Shown here: positions 32,887 to 45,529 of the stretch, one piece after another | How the letters are laid out: each line of letters opens with the position of its first letter | Position numbering within the stretch: the first letter of the stretch is position 1 | NCBI RefSeq assembly: GCF_000349845.1 | Contig: NC_020829.1 | Span: forward strand, 868,001 to 932,000 | DNA length: 64,000 nucleotides | Direction: 5' to 3' | DNA from: Pseudomonas sp. ATCC 13867 | GTDB lineage: Bacteria; Pseudomonadota; Gammaproteobacteria; Pseudomonadales; Pseudomonadaceae | Translations under genes and position numbers: made by a program | Notes under the pieces: generated by a model | What the model saw: the letters and a program-made list of their open reading frames with translations, nothing else | Told to the model about the DNA's origin: nothing | The model's database searches: none

Positions 32887-34560
32887 TTACTGGGCAACCA
32901 CCAGTCCGACGCCGCGGCCACGCGGATCGGAGGCGGTTTCCAGGGCCTTGCCGTTCACACGGATGGCCTGGATGTCACCCATGTTCCAGCCCTGGTCTTC
33001 CAGGGTGTAACCCATGCCTTTGAGCTCGTCGGCGACCTTGCCGGTGAGCGGTGCGTAGGCGTCGTAGTAGATAGTGTCCTTGGGCAGCAGTTGGTGATGC
33101 ACGCGTTGCGCGGCCACGGCCTTTTCCAGGGGCAGGTGGAAGTCGTAGACGTTGTTCAGCACCTGGAAGATCGAGGTGAAGATCCGCGAGCCGCCGGGGG
33201 TGCCCAGCACCAGGCTGACCTGGCCGTCGCGGGTGACGATGCTCGGGCTCATGGAGGAGAGCATGCGCTTGCCCGGCTCGATGGCGTTGGCGTCGCTGCC
33301 GACCACACCGAAGGCGTTGGCCACGCCCGGCTTGGCGCTGAAGTCGTCCATCTCGTCGTTGAGCAGGAAGCCGGCGCCCTTGACCACCACGCCGCTGCCG
33401 AAGTCCCAGTTGAGGGTGTAGGTGTTGCTGACGGCGTTGCCGTCCTTGTCGACGATGGAGAAGTGCGTGGTCTGGTGCGGCTCCAGGCCCGGACGGACCT
33501 TCTCGGTGGGCGAGATGGCGTTCGGGTTGACCTCGGTGGCGCGCTTGGCGATGTAGGCCGGGGCGGTCAGTTGGGCCTCGGGCACCTTGGAGAAGTCCGG
33601 GTCGCCCAGGTAGTCGGCGCGGTCGGCGAACACGCGCTTCTCGATTTCCGCGAGCAGGTGGATGTACTTGGCGGAGTTCAGCTCCACGCCCTTGAAGTCG
33701 GCGGCGCGCTGTTCCTTGATGCCGATCAGCTGGGCCAGGGCGATGCCGCCTGAGCTCGGCAGCGGTGCGGTGTACAGGGTGTTGCCCTGCCAGTCGATGC
33801 GCATCGGTTCGCGCCACTTGGCCTCGTAGCCGGAGAGGTCTTCCTGGGTGATCAGGCCGCCGTCGTGCTTCATCTGCGCGACCAGCAGCTTGGCGGTCTC
33901 GCCCTTGTAGAAGTCGTCCGGCCCCTTGTCGGCGATGCGCTCCAGGGTCTTGGCCAGCTCCGGCTGCTTGAAGGTTTCGCCCGGCGACAGGGTGCCGAAG
34001 TAGTCGCCGAAGTTGGTCTTGCCGTTGAACAGCGCGATGGCGTCCTGGCGGTACTGGTACTGCTGGTCGGCGACCTTGAAGCCGGTCCTGGCGTAGCCGA
34101 TGGCCGGGGTCAGCAGTTCGCTCCACTTCAGCTTGCCGAAGCGCTTGTGCGCTTCCCACAGGCCCATCACGGTGCCGGGCACGCCGGCGGCCTTGGTGCC
34201 CACCAGGCTGAGGTTCTCGATCACCTCGCCCTTGTCGTTCAGGTACATGGTCTTGGTCGCGGCCTTGGGGGCGATCTCGCGGTAGTCGAGGAAGTAGGGC
34301 TTGCCGTCGACGTACAGGGTCATGAAGCCACCGCCGCCGATGTTGCCGGCTTCGGGGTAGGTGACCGCGAGGGTGAAGGCGGTAGCGACCGCGGCGTCGA
34401 CGGCGTTGCCGCCTTTCTTCAGGACGTCGGCGGCGACCTTGGCGCCGTACTGGTCCGGTGCTGCGACCGCGCCGCCGTCGAGGCTGGCGGCGAACACCGA
34501 GGAACTGGCGGCGAGGATCGCGACGCCCAGGGGCAGCTTGCTGAAGTGGAACACGCGCAT
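32887..34560 (-). CDS. ggt: Gamma-glutamyltranspeptidase
   Basis: A 557-residue periplasmic enzyme with a Sec signal (cleavage near residue 24, ASSSVFA). It hydrolyses or transfers gamma-glutamyl groups from glutathione and gamma-glutamyl compounds, releasing glutamate for the adjacent transporter. The autoprocessing nucleophile is in HQTTHFSIVDKDGNAVSNT (about residues 380-398), preceded by RPGLEP. Substrate motifs include MLSSMSPSIV and GTPGGSRI. It lies between aauS and aatP, where PAO1 as I recall also has an asparaginase (ansB); that gene is missing here. Confidence 0.95.
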   Translation of the reverse strand: MRVFHFSKLPLGVAILAASSSVFAASLDGGAVAAPDQYGAKVAADVLKKGGNAVDAAVATAFTLAVTYPEAGNIGGGGFMTLYVDGKPYFLDYREIAPKAATKTMYLNDKGEVIENLSLVGTKAAGVPGTVMGLWEAHKRFGKLKWSELLTPAIGYARTGFKVADQQYQYRQDAIALFNGKTNFGDYFGTLSPGETFKQPELAKTLERIADKGPDDFYKGETAKLLVAQMKHDGGLITQEDLSGYEAKWREPMRIDWQGNTLYTAPLPSSGGIALAQLIGIKEQRAADFKGVELNSAKYIHLLAEIEKRVFADRADYLGDPDFSKVPEAQLTAPAYIAKRATEVNPNAISPTEKVRPGLEPHQTTHFSIVDKDGNAVSNTYTLNWDFGSGVVVKGAGFLLNDEMDDFSAKPGVANAFGVVGSDANAIEPGKRMLSSMSPSIVTRDGQVSLVLGTPGGSRIFTSIFQVLNNVYDFHLPLEKAVAAQRVHHQLLPKDTIYYDAYAPLTGKVADELKGMGYTLEDQGWNMGDIQAIRVNGKALETASDPRGRGVGLVVAQ

Positions 34561-34629
34561 GGAGCTTCCTTATTTATTCTTGTGTTTGCGGTGAGGTGAG
34601 GCGCCCGGAAGACCGGAGGCTTCGGTGGA

Positions 34630-35360
<731 letters not shown>

Positions 35361-35364
<4 letters not shown>

Positions 35365-36029
35365 ACGGTTAACCTTTTCTGCAGGCGCTTCACGCCGAAG
35401 GACGCGGCGAAGCTGATGACGAAGTAGACGAGACCGGCGAAGATCAGGAACTCATGGGGTTGGCCGATGATGTCGCCACGGGAACGGGCGGCGTTGAGGA
35501 AGTCCATCAGGCCCACCGAGTAGACCAGCGAGGTGTCCTGGAACAGGATGATGCTCTGCTGCAGCAGCAGCGGGGTCATCTTGCGGAACGCCTGGGGCAG
35601 GATGATCAGGCGCATGGCCTGGCCGTAGGTCATGCCCAGGGCGTAGGACGCGCCGATCTGGCCTTTCGGGATGGCCTGGATGCCGGCGCGGACGATCTCG
35701 CAGTAGTAGGCCGCCTCGAACATCATGAAGGCCACCAGGCACGAGGTGAACGCACCGACCGGGGTGTCCTGGCCGGTGATCCAGCGCAGGATGAAGGGCA
35801 CCGCGAAGTAGAACCAGGTGATCACCAGCAGCAGCGGGATCGAACGGAAGTAGTTCACGTAGAAGCCGGCGATGTTCGACAGCAGCTTGCTGTTGGACAG
35901 CCGCATCAGCGCCAGGATGGTGCCCAGCACCACGCCGCCCAGCACGCCCAGCACCATCAGTTGCAGGGTGCTGAGCATGCCTTCCCACAGGCCGGGGAGG
36001 GCGGGGACGATCTGACTGAAGTCCATCAT
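35361..36029 (-). CDS. aatM: Glutamate/aspartate ABC transporter permease
   Basis: A 222-residue inner-membrane permease of the HisM/GltK type with about five membrane segments and the conserved EAA loop ([22 protein letters not shown]). It overlaps both neighbours by 4 bp, the signature of a coupled aatQ-aatM-aatP block. It pairs with AatQ to form the membrane channel. Confidence 0.95.
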
Positions 36030-36772
36030 TTACCTCCCACGGAAATCAGGCCCGGGACCGCGACCTTCTTCTCGATGAAGCGCATGCCGAGCATCAGGCT
36101 CATGTTCAGGGTGAAGTAGATCAGCGTGGCCAGGGTGAAGGCCTCGAACAGGTTGGCGCTGAACTCGGCGGTCTGCTTGGTCTGCGCCAGCAGTTCCATG
36201 AGGCCGATCAGCGAGGCCACCGAGGAGTTCTTGAAGACGTTGAGGAACTCGGAGGTGAGCGGCGGAATGATGATCCGGAAGGCCTGCGGCAGCAGTACGT
36301 GGCGGTAGATCGCCGGCAGGCGGAAACCCATCGCGCTGGCGGCGGCGAGCTGGCCCTTGGGCAGCGCCTGGATGCCGGTGCGCACCTGCTCGCAGACCCG
36401 CGCGGCGGTGAATAGCCCCAGGCATACGACCACGCTGATGAAGGCCGAGGTTTCCGGCGCCAGCCCCAGCTTGAACCAGTCCTGGATCGGCTGCGGCAGG
36501 TAGTCCGGCACCAGGAAGTACCAGATGAACAATTGCACCAGCAGCGGCACGTTGCGGAACAGTTCCACGTAGGCGGTGGCGATGCCGGACAGCCAGCGGT
36601 TGGGCAGGGTGCGCATCACGCCCAGCAGCGAGCCGAGCGTCAGCGCGATGACCCAGGCCGCGAGCGAGACGGCGATGGTCCAGCCCAGGCCGGTGACGTA
36701 CCAGTCCAGGTAGCGCTCGTCGCCAATCCCGGTGGACTTGAAGAACACGCCCCAGTCCCAGTTGTAATCCAT
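36026..36772 (-). CDS. aatQ: Glutamate/aspartate ABC transporter permease
   Basis: A 248-residue permease, N-terminally extended relative to AatM, with the EAA loop EQVRTGIQALPKGQLAAASA and the motif RNVPLLVQLFIWYF. I chose the ATG at 36772 (MDYNWDWGVFFKS) because it matches the family start; longer frames add an arginine-rich extension. It is separated from aatJ by 194 bp containing two hairpins. Confidence 0.94.
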   Translation of the reverse strand: MDYNWDWGVFFKSTGIGDERYLDWYVTGLGWTIAVSLAAWVIALTLGSLLGVMRTLPNRWLSGIATAYVELFRNVPLLVQLFIWYFLVPDYLPQPIQDWFKLGLAPETSAFISVVVCLGLFTAARVCEQVRTGIQALPKGQLAAASAMGFRLPAIYRHVLLPQAFRIIIPPLTSEFLNVFKNSSVASLIGLMELLAQTKQTAEFSANLFEAFTLATLIYFTLNMSLMLGMRFIEKKVAVPGLISVGGK

Positions 36773-36849
36773 GACGGGTTTCCCCTCGGTTGCTTTGCAC
36801 GGTTGCTTTAGTACGCTACGCGACCGGACGCGGGCGCAAGGCCGCCCGC

Positions 36850-36868
36850 CACCCGCGGGTAGCGGGTG
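36850..36868. terminator. Intercistronic hairpin 1 between aatJ and aatQ
   Basis: CACCCGCGGGTAGCGGGTG forms a short GC stem with no T tract on the minus strand. It may reduce read-through or protect the aatJ 3' end. Confidence 0.45.
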
Positions 36869-36898
36869 TTCCGGCATCGTCATCAGGAGTAGTGGGCC

Positions 36899-36921
36899 GG
36901 GAGCGCATGGCTTGCGCTCCC
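36899..36921. terminator. Intercistronic hairpin 2 between aatJ and aatQ
   Basis: GGGAGCGCA and TGCGCTCCC form a perfect 9-bp stem with a 5-base loop. It lacks a T tract, which fits mRNA stabilisation or partial termination giving more AatJ than permease. Confidence 0.55.
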
Positions 36922-36966
36922 GATCCCCGCGTGGCTACGCCTTGTGAACGCAGCCGCGCGCGACCG

Positions 36967-37875
36967 TTACATCTGCTCGGCAGCCTTGTCGGTCGGAGTG
37001 GCGATCAGCTTCTTGAGCTCATCGCTCATCGGGAAATTGAGGTTCAGGTTCTTCGGCGGGATCGGCTGCATGAACCACTTGTCGTAGATCTTGTTCACTT
37101 CACCCGAGGCAAAGGTATCGGAGATGGCCTTGTCGACCACCTTCTTGAACGGCGCGTCGCCCTTGCGCACCATGCACGCGTAGATCTCGTAGGACTGCGG
37201 CTTGCCGACCACGTGCCAGTCGTCCGGTTTCTTGGCCTTGGCCATTTCGCCGTAGAGCAGCGCATCGTCCATCATGAAGGCCACGGCGCGGCCGGATTCG
37301 AGCATCAGGAAGGACTCGCCGTGGTCCTTGGCCGAGATGATGTTCATGCCCATCTTCTTCTCGGCGTTCATCTGCTTGAGCAGACGTTCGGAGGTGGTGC
37401 CGGCGGTGGTCACCACGTTCTTGCCGTTCAGGTCGGAGAAGTCGTTGATGCCCGAGGTGGTCTTGGTCAGCAGGCGGGTGCCCACTTCGAAGATGCCGAC
37501 GGAGAAGTCGACCTGCTTCTGGCGCTCCAGGTTGTTGGTGGTGGAGCCGCACTCGATGTCCACGGTGCCGTTCTGCACCAGCGGAATGCGGGTCTGGGAG
37601 GTGACCAGGTTGTAGCGCACCTTCAGGTCGGGCAGGTTCAGCTCTTTCTTCAGGGCATCGACGACCTTCAGTTGCAGGTCGTGGGAGTAGCCCACCGGCT
37701 GGCGCGGATTGGTGGCGAGGTAGGAGAAGGGGATGGAGGCGTCACGGTGGCCGAGGACGACGGTGCCGGAGTCCTTGATCTTCTTCAGGGTACCGGTGAG
37801 CTCTTCGGCGACGACGGGAGTGGCGAGCAGGGCTGCGACAATGGCGGCGCCCAACGCACGGGGTGCGAAACGCAT
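36967..37875 (-). CDS. aatJ: Glutamate/aspartate periplasmic binding protein
   Basis: A 302-residue SBP_bac_3 protein with a Sec signal (AALLATPVVAEE, cleavage near residue 23). It binds glutamate or aspartate in the periplasm and delivers it to AatQM. Recognisable segments are GTLKKIKDSGTVVLGHRDASIPFSYL, VDIECGSTTNNLERQKQVDFS and GRAVAFMMDDALL. It is first in the leftward operon and has a well-placed sigma-54 promoter and two AauR-type palindromes upstream. Confidence 0.95.
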   Translation of the reverse strand: MRFAPRALGAAIVAALLATPVVAEELTGTLKKIKDSGTVVLGHRDASIPFSYLATNPRQPVGYSHDLQLKVVDALKKELNLPDLKVRYNLVTSQTRIPLVQNGTVDIECGSTTNNLERQKQVDFSVGIFEVGTRLLTKTTSGINDFSDLNGKNVVTTAGTTSERLLKQMNAEKKMGMNIISAKDHGESFLMLESGRAVAFMMDDALLYGEMAKAKKPDDWHVVGKPQSYEIYACMVRKGDAPFKKVVDKAISDTFASGEVNKIYDKWFMQPIPPKNLNLNFPMSDELKKLIATPTDKAAEQM

Positions 37876-37959
37876 GGAATCTACCTCGACTGGTTGTGTT
37901 TGTTATTCAGTCCTGCGACCGGCGAGGGTAGCCATGCCGCATGCTCGGGGTGAAAAGGA

Positions 37960-37973
37960 GCAGGCTCTGTGCC
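37960..37973 (-). promoter_or_regulatory. Sigma-54 promoter of aatJ
   Basis: On the minus strand TGGCACAGAGCCTGCT matches the RpoN consensus, with GG and GC 10 bp apart. The transcript would start near 37948, about 73 bases before the ATG. It fits control by the sigma-54 activator AauR. Confidence 0.8.
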
Positions 37974-38051
37974 AACTTCTAGTATTGTTTTTAACTTATT
38001 GAATTAAAACGATATTTTGTATTTTTCCGGTGCGCCTGAAGCTGGACGATG

Positions 38052-38096
38052 TTCGGTTATCCGAAAATTTTCCGAATTGTCGTTCGGAAATCCGAA
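38052..38096. promoter_or_regulatory. Two AauR enhancer sites
   Basis: TTCGGTTATCCGAA (38052-38065) and TTCGGAAATCCGAA (38083-38096) are both perfect TTCGG-N4-CCGAA palindromes, 31 bp centre to centre, about three helical turns. They lie 80-125 bp upstream of the -24 element, ideal for a sigma-54 activator. As I recall, the same consensus is published for P. putida AauR. Confidence 0.85.
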
Positions 38097-38106
38097 CGAG
38101 GTAATG

Positions 38107-38721
38107 TCAGACGTCCGGCTGGTCGGCCCATTGTCCGCGCTGAAACGGCAGTTCGCGGTCGGCCAGGTGCGCGGCCAGGCGTTCCAGCAGGTGATGAGTG
38201 GGCGCGCGCACGCCAGTGAGGCCCTGCGCGGCGCCGAGGGCCAGGACCAGCGCCAGTACCGCTGGAGTGAAGGCCGGCAGGCGCAGGCGGGTCGCGCCGA
38301 GGAAGACCGCGCTGGCCCCCAGCCCCAAGGCAAGGCCGGCGTAGACCTCCGCCGGGGAGTGCACGCCGATCGCCAGCCGCGAGAGGCCGACCAGTACCGC
38401 CAGCCCCCCGGCCAGCCCGGCGGCGGCCAGCGCCCGGGGGCGAGTGCCGCAGAGTTGGGCGGCGAGAGCGGGCAACAGGCAGCCGGCCATCATGCTATGG
38501 CCGGAAATACCGGTGAAGTTCCAGGCTGGAATACCGATGCCCCAGCCCATGAACGCTAGCTTGGAGAACACCACCAGGGCGCATGCCAGGCCGAACACCG
38601 CCAGCCAGAGCACGGCCTTGGCCGCTTCGCCGCGGTACAGCAGCCAGGCGAAGAGGAAGGCTGCCGCGGGCAGCAGCAGCGCGCTATCGCCGAGCCGGGT
38701 GATCAGGGGCCAGAGGTTCAT
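38107..38721 (-). CDS. PAP2 family phosphatase
   Basis: A 204-residue membrane protein with about six hydrophobic segments. Two of the three PAP2 motifs are visible: ISGHSM (about residues 72-77) and SRLAIGVHSPAEV (about 115-127), where the usual final Asp is replaced by Glu. The first KX6RP motif is not clear. It is likely a lipid phosphate or undecaprenyl-pyrophosphate phosphatase. Its 3' end lies 11 bp from the AauR sites, so those belong to aatJ. Confidence 0.8.
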   Translation of the reverse strand: MNLWPLITRLGDSALLLPAAAFLFAWLLYRGEAAKAVLWLAVFGLACALVVFSKLAFMGWGIGIPAWNFTGISGHSMMAGCLLPALAAQLCGTRPRALAAAGLAGGLAVLVGLSRLAIGVHSPAEVYAGLALGLGASAVFLGATRLRLPAFTPAVLALVLALGAAQGLTGVRAPTHHLLERLAAHLADRELPFQRGQWADQPDV

Positions 38722-38790
38722 GGTGCGCCGCAGCACAGGGGAGTGGCGGGCACCTTAGCACGCCGGTCGCCGGTCCATGCGTGGCCGGTC

Positions 38791-39846
38791 TCATTCGTTG
38801 TCGCTGGGCTGACCGGCGGCTCCCTCGCGGCGCAGCAGTTCCCGCTTGCGCGGCAGGCCCCAGCGGTAGCCGCCTTCGCCCGTACTGCCGACCACCCGGT
38901 GGCAGGGCACCAGCAGGCCGATGCTGTTGCTGGCGCAGGCGCGGGCGATGGCGCGCGGATGGCTGTCGAGCTGCGCGGCCAGCTCGCCGTAGCGCCGTGT
39001 CTCGCCGCTGGGGATGCGCGTGAGGGCGCGCCAGACGCGCAACTGGAAGGCGCTGCCGTGCAAGTCCAGCGGCAAGTGGGCGGCCTGCTCGGGCTCCGCC
39101 AGTTGCGCCAGCACCTGATTCAACCAGTCGCCCAGGCCCGCGTCGTCGCGCACGCGCTCGGCGGCGCCGAAACGCTCGGCCAACTGTTCCTCCAGCTCGC
39201 CGGCGTCATCGGCGAACAGCAACGCGCAGACCCCCTTGTCGGTGGCCGCCAGCAGCATCCGCCCCAGCGGGCAGGGCGCGATGACATAGCGCAGGCGTTC
39301 GCCGGCGCCCTTCTGCCGGCGCTGCGCCGGGCTCAGCGGGGTGGCGTTCTCGTAGAGGGCGCGGGTGCCGGAGTAACCGGCTTCCAGGGCGGCATCCAGC
39401 ACGGAGCGCGCTTGCGGCAGGGCGGCGGCCAGGCGTTGTTCCCGACGTGATTCGGCCCAGGCGCGCGGCGTCAGACCGGTTCGGGCCTTGAAGGCGCGAG
39501 CCAGGTGCGAGGCGGAGAGGCCGATGCGGCTGGCCAGTTCGTCCAGGGTCAGCGGTTTTTCCGCCCGGTCGAGCAGGTCGCAGGCCGCGGCGACCAGCGT
39601 GTCCAACTGCTCGCGGGGGCTCGGGCCTTGCGGCGAACAGCGCTTGCACGGGCGGAACCCCGCGGCCTCGGCGGCGGCCGGGTTTTCGTGGAAGGCCACG
39701 TTGCCGCGCGAGGGGCGGCGGGCCGGGCAATTGGGGCGGCAGTAGACACCGGTGGAGCGCACGCTGAAGACGAAACGCCCCTCGAAGCGCGCGTCCCGCT
39801 CGCAGACTGCCTGCCAGCAGCGCTCAGGGTTCAGCTCGATGCTCAT
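38791..39846 (-). CDS. ada: Ada bifunctional DNA methyl repair and transcriptional activator
   Basis: About 351 residues. N-terminal Ada zinc domain with VYCRPNCPARRP and FRPCKRC (the phosphotriester methyl acceptor cysteine cluster). An AraC-type helix-turn-helix follows (LTLDELASRIGLSASHLARAFKA). The C-terminal O6-methylguanine methyltransferase has the active site LVPCHRVVG and helix RAIARACASN. All functional cysteines are present. Two adjacent ATG codons at the start make the exact first residue uncertain by one. It repairs alkylation damage and would activate adaptive-response genes. Confidence 0.95.
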   Translation of the reverse strand: MSIELNPERCWQAVCERDARFEGRFVFSVRSTGVYCRPNCPARRPSRGNVAFHENPAAAEAAGFRPCKRCSPQGPSPREQLDTLVAAACDLLDRAEKPLTLDELASRIGLSASHLARAFKARTGLTPRAWAESRREQRLAAALPQARSVLDAALEAGYSGTRALYENATPLSPAQRRQKGAGERLRYVIAPCPLGRMLLAATDKGVCALLFADDAGELEEQLAERFGAAERVRDDAGLGDWLNQVLAQLAEPEQAAHLPLDLHGSAFQLRVWRALTRIPSGETRRYGELAAQLDSHPRAIARACASNSIGLLVPCHRVVGSTGEGGYRWGLPRKRELLRREGAAGQPSDNE

Positions 39847-39973
39847 CATGGTGTGTCTCCACGGAATGGGGCGATGGGGGAATTGTCTGTCCGACGCTGC
39901 GGGCGGGCAATCCGCATCGCGTTTTCAAACTGCGGACTACGCTTGCCGATGTCCGACTTCAGAGAGCGTTGCC

Positions 39974-42316
<2,343 letters not shown>

Positions 42317-42381
42317 ACGCCGGCGCGGAAGGAAGGTCCGATCCGGTGCCGCGTGGCAGTCTGAACAATAAGGGGAATGCA

Positions 42382-43563
<1,182 letters not shown>

Positions 43564-43636
43564 TCGCGCTGGGCGGCCGCCGGGGATTGCCGTATAAGGT
43601 GCGCAGCGCCCGTAGAGAGGTATGCCAGGAAGCCCG

Positions 43637-44530
43637 ATGAAGACCCCGAAACGCATTGAGCCGCTGATCGAAGACGGACTGATCGACGAAGTGCTGCGCC
43701 CGCTGATGAGTGGCAAGGAAGCGGCGGTCTATGTGGTGCGCTGCGGCGACGAGCTGCGCTGCGCCAAGGTCTACAAGGAAGCCAACAAGCGCAGCTTCCG
43801 CCAGGCCGCCGAGTACCAGGAGGGGCGCAAGGTGCGCAACAGCCGGCAGGCGCGCGCGATGGCCAAGGGCAGCAAGTACGGCCGCAAGGAGCAGGAGGAG
43901 GCCTGGCAGAACGCCGAGGTCGCCGCGCTGTTCCGCCTGGCCAATGCCGGCGTGCGGGTGCCCAAGCCCTATGATTTCCTCGATGGCGTGCTGCTCATGG
44001 AGATGATCGCCGACGAGGACGGCGATGCGGCGCCACGCCTGAACGACGTGGTGATGGAGCCGGAGCTGGCGCGGGAATTCCACGCCTTCCTGATCCGCCA
44101 GATCGTGATGATGCTCTGCGCCGGTCTGGTGCATGGCGACCTGTCCGAGTTCAACGTGCTGGTCGGGCCGGACGGCCCGGTGATCATCGACCTGCCCCAG
44201 GCGGTCGACGCTGCCGGCAACAACCACGCCTTCCGCATGCTCGAGCGCGACGTCGGCAACATGGCCGCCTACTTCGGCCGCTTCGCCCCGGAACTCAAGT
44301 ACACCCACTACGCCAAGGAAATGTGGGCGCTGTACGAAGAAGGGAAGCTGTTGCCGGACACTCCGCTGACCGGCCATTTCGACGATCCCGAGGACGAGGC
44401 GGATGTCGATTCGGTGTTGCGCGAAATCGCCGAGGCCCTGCGTGAGCAGGCCCGCCGCGAGGCCGGCCGCGTCGCCCAGGATGCGCCGCAGACCCGCGAC
44501 GAGCCGCCTCCGCCGTGGGAGCAGGCTTGA
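43637..44530 (+). CDS. RIO-type serine/threonine protein kinase
   Basis: A 297-residue RIO1/RIO3-like kinase. The nucleotide loop [11 protein letters not shown] (about residues 25-35), lysine in CAKVYKE, the catalytic loop [13 protein letters not shown] (about 171-183) and metal-binding [10 protein letters not shown] are all present. It has a proline-rich C-terminal tail. The ATG at 43637 has CCAGGA at good spacing. Bacterial RIO kinases are poorly studied; the substrate is unknown. Its TGA overlaps the start of the nucleotidyltransferase gene. Confidence 0.92.
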   Translation: MKTPKRIEPLIEDGLIDEVLRPLMSGKEAAVYVVRCGDELRCAKVYKEANKRSFRQAAEYQEGRKVRNSRQARAMAKGSKYGRKEQEEAWQNAEVAALFRLANAGVRVPKPYDFLDGVLLMEMIADEDGDAAPRLNDVVMEPELAREFHAFLIRQIVMMLCAGLVHGDLSEFNVLVGPDGPVIIDLPQAVDAAGNNHAFRMLERDVGNMAAYFGRFAPELKYTHYAKEMWALYEEGKLLPDTPLTGHFDDPEDEADVDSVLREIAEALREQARREAGRVAQDAPQTRDEPPPPWEQA

Positions 44531-45087
44531 GCGGAGTGAGCGCCCCCTCTGACATCCTGACGCTGATCGCCGCGCAACCCGAGCGCATGCGCCTGCTGCG
44601 AGGCGTGCGCGATGACGGACCGGCCGATGCCTGGATCGGCGCCGGCTTCGTGCGCAACGCCGTGTGGGATGCGCTGCACGGCTATGCCGAAAGCACGCCG
44701 CTGGCCGATGTGGATGTCCTGTATTTCGCCGCTGACCGCCTGGAAGCCGAGGCGGACTCCGACTGGGAGCGCCGGCTTCTGGAGGCCTGCCCGGGCGTGC
44801 CCTGGTCGGTGCGTAACCAGGCGCGCATGCACCTGCGCAATGGCGACGCGCCTTACCGCGACTGCGCCGATGCGCTGCGGCACTGGGCGGAAACCTGTAC
44901 CGCGGTGGCGGTGCGTTTGCGCGGCGACCGACTGGAGTTGCTGGCGCCGCTGTGGGGCGACGACCTGCTGGACCTGCGCGTTCGGCCAACCGAACGCTTT
45001 CGCGCAAAGCCCGATCTCTACCGCCAGCGCATCGCCGCCAAGAACTGGCTGGCGCGCTGGCCAAAGCTGCAGATCGACCCCCTGTAG
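44527..45087 (+). CDS. Nucleotidyltransferase family protein (DUF925/NTP_transf_6)
   Basis: About 186 residues. The core GAGFVRNAVWDALHGY then ADVDVLYF gives the G-F-x-R-N and D-V-D pattern of the family formerly called DUF925. Middle and C-terminal NQARMH, ADALRHWAETCTAVAVRL and DLLDLRVRPTERF fit the same family. The start is uncertain: TTG at 44527 overlaps the RIO kinase stop (TTGA) and has GGAG upstream; GTG at 44536 is the alternative. The overlap implies coupled expression with the kinase. Biological role is unknown. Confidence 0.8.
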   Translation: MSGVSAPSDILTLIAAQPERMRLLRGVRDDGPADAWIGAGFVRNAVWDALHGYAESTPLADVDVLYFAADRLEAEADSDWERRLLEACPGVPWSVRNQARMHLRNGDAPYRDCADALRHWAETCTAVAVRLRGDRLELLAPLWGDDLLDLRVRPTERFRAKPDLYRQRIAAKNWLARWPKLQIDPL

Positions 45088-45254
45088 GAGCGGACTCCGT
45101 CCGCGATCTGCTTCGTGCTGTGCGGTGCTGTGCGGTTCGCGAGCAAGCTCGCTCCTACGAAGAGCTGTCCCGTCACCCCGGTAGGAGCGAGCTTGCTCGC
45201 GAACCGGCCCGGCACCGGCCCTGCCGGGGATCGCGGAGAAGCTCCGCTCCTACG
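45083..45254. repeat. REP cluster of two sub-types
   Basis: Four arms: GTAGGAGCGGACTCCGTCCG type at 45083-45107, the usual reverse arm at 45136-45160, the usual forward arm at 45181-45204, and TCGCGGAGAAGCTCCGCTCC at 45228-45254. The two outer arms have palindrome cores different from the inner pair but keep the GTAGGAGCG edge, so sub-types coexist in one locus. Confidence 0.8.
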
Positions 45255-45263
45255 AGATCAAGA

Positions 45264-45380
45264 TCCCCTCACCCTCTCCCGCAAGCGGGAGAGGGAACCG
45301 TTCGGTGCAGGAGGAAGCCACGGTGTCAGCCGGTACGGACTGCCCCCTCTCCCTGAGGGAGAGGGCTGGGGTGAGGGGGA
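45264..45380. repeat. Second REP family, inverted pair
   Basis: CCCTCACCCTCTCCC GCAAGCGGGAGAGGG at about 45264-45296 faces CCCTCTCCCTGAGGGAGAGG with GGGGTGAGGGG at about 45343-45380. Each arm is itself palindromic and the two are inverted, a REPIN of a different family. Confidence 0.75.
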
Positions 45381-45406
45381 ATCGCAGGCGCGGATTTCCC
45401 CGATAG

Positions 45407-45427
45407 AAGACAGTTGTTCCTACGAGA
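45407..45427 (-). repeat. Short dispersed repeat, copy 2
   Basis: The reverse complement, CTCGTAGGAACAACTGTCTT, differs by one base from the copy at 10868-10890. Both copies adjoin REP clusters. Confidence 0.55.
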
Positions 45428-45529
45428 GCCGATTCCCTGAGCGGCGTACAACTGTACGGCACCAACTGTATCCATACATCGCACGCCGGGGCTGGTAGCG
45501 TTGCTCCACTCCACTGCGAGTTCTACGCC

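Larger units (their letters stand above)
45088..45529. other. 442-bp repeat island without genes
   Basis: The largest gene-free stretch. It holds the REP cluster (45083-45254), a second REP family pair (45264-45380) and the short repeat (45407-45427). The last 100 bases should include the promoter of the EamA exporter. No coding sequence is supported. Confidence 0.75.

Noticed and set aside
45083..45427. A CRISPR array
   Set aside because: Repeats are palindromic REP types in mixed orientation, without regular spacers or cas genes.
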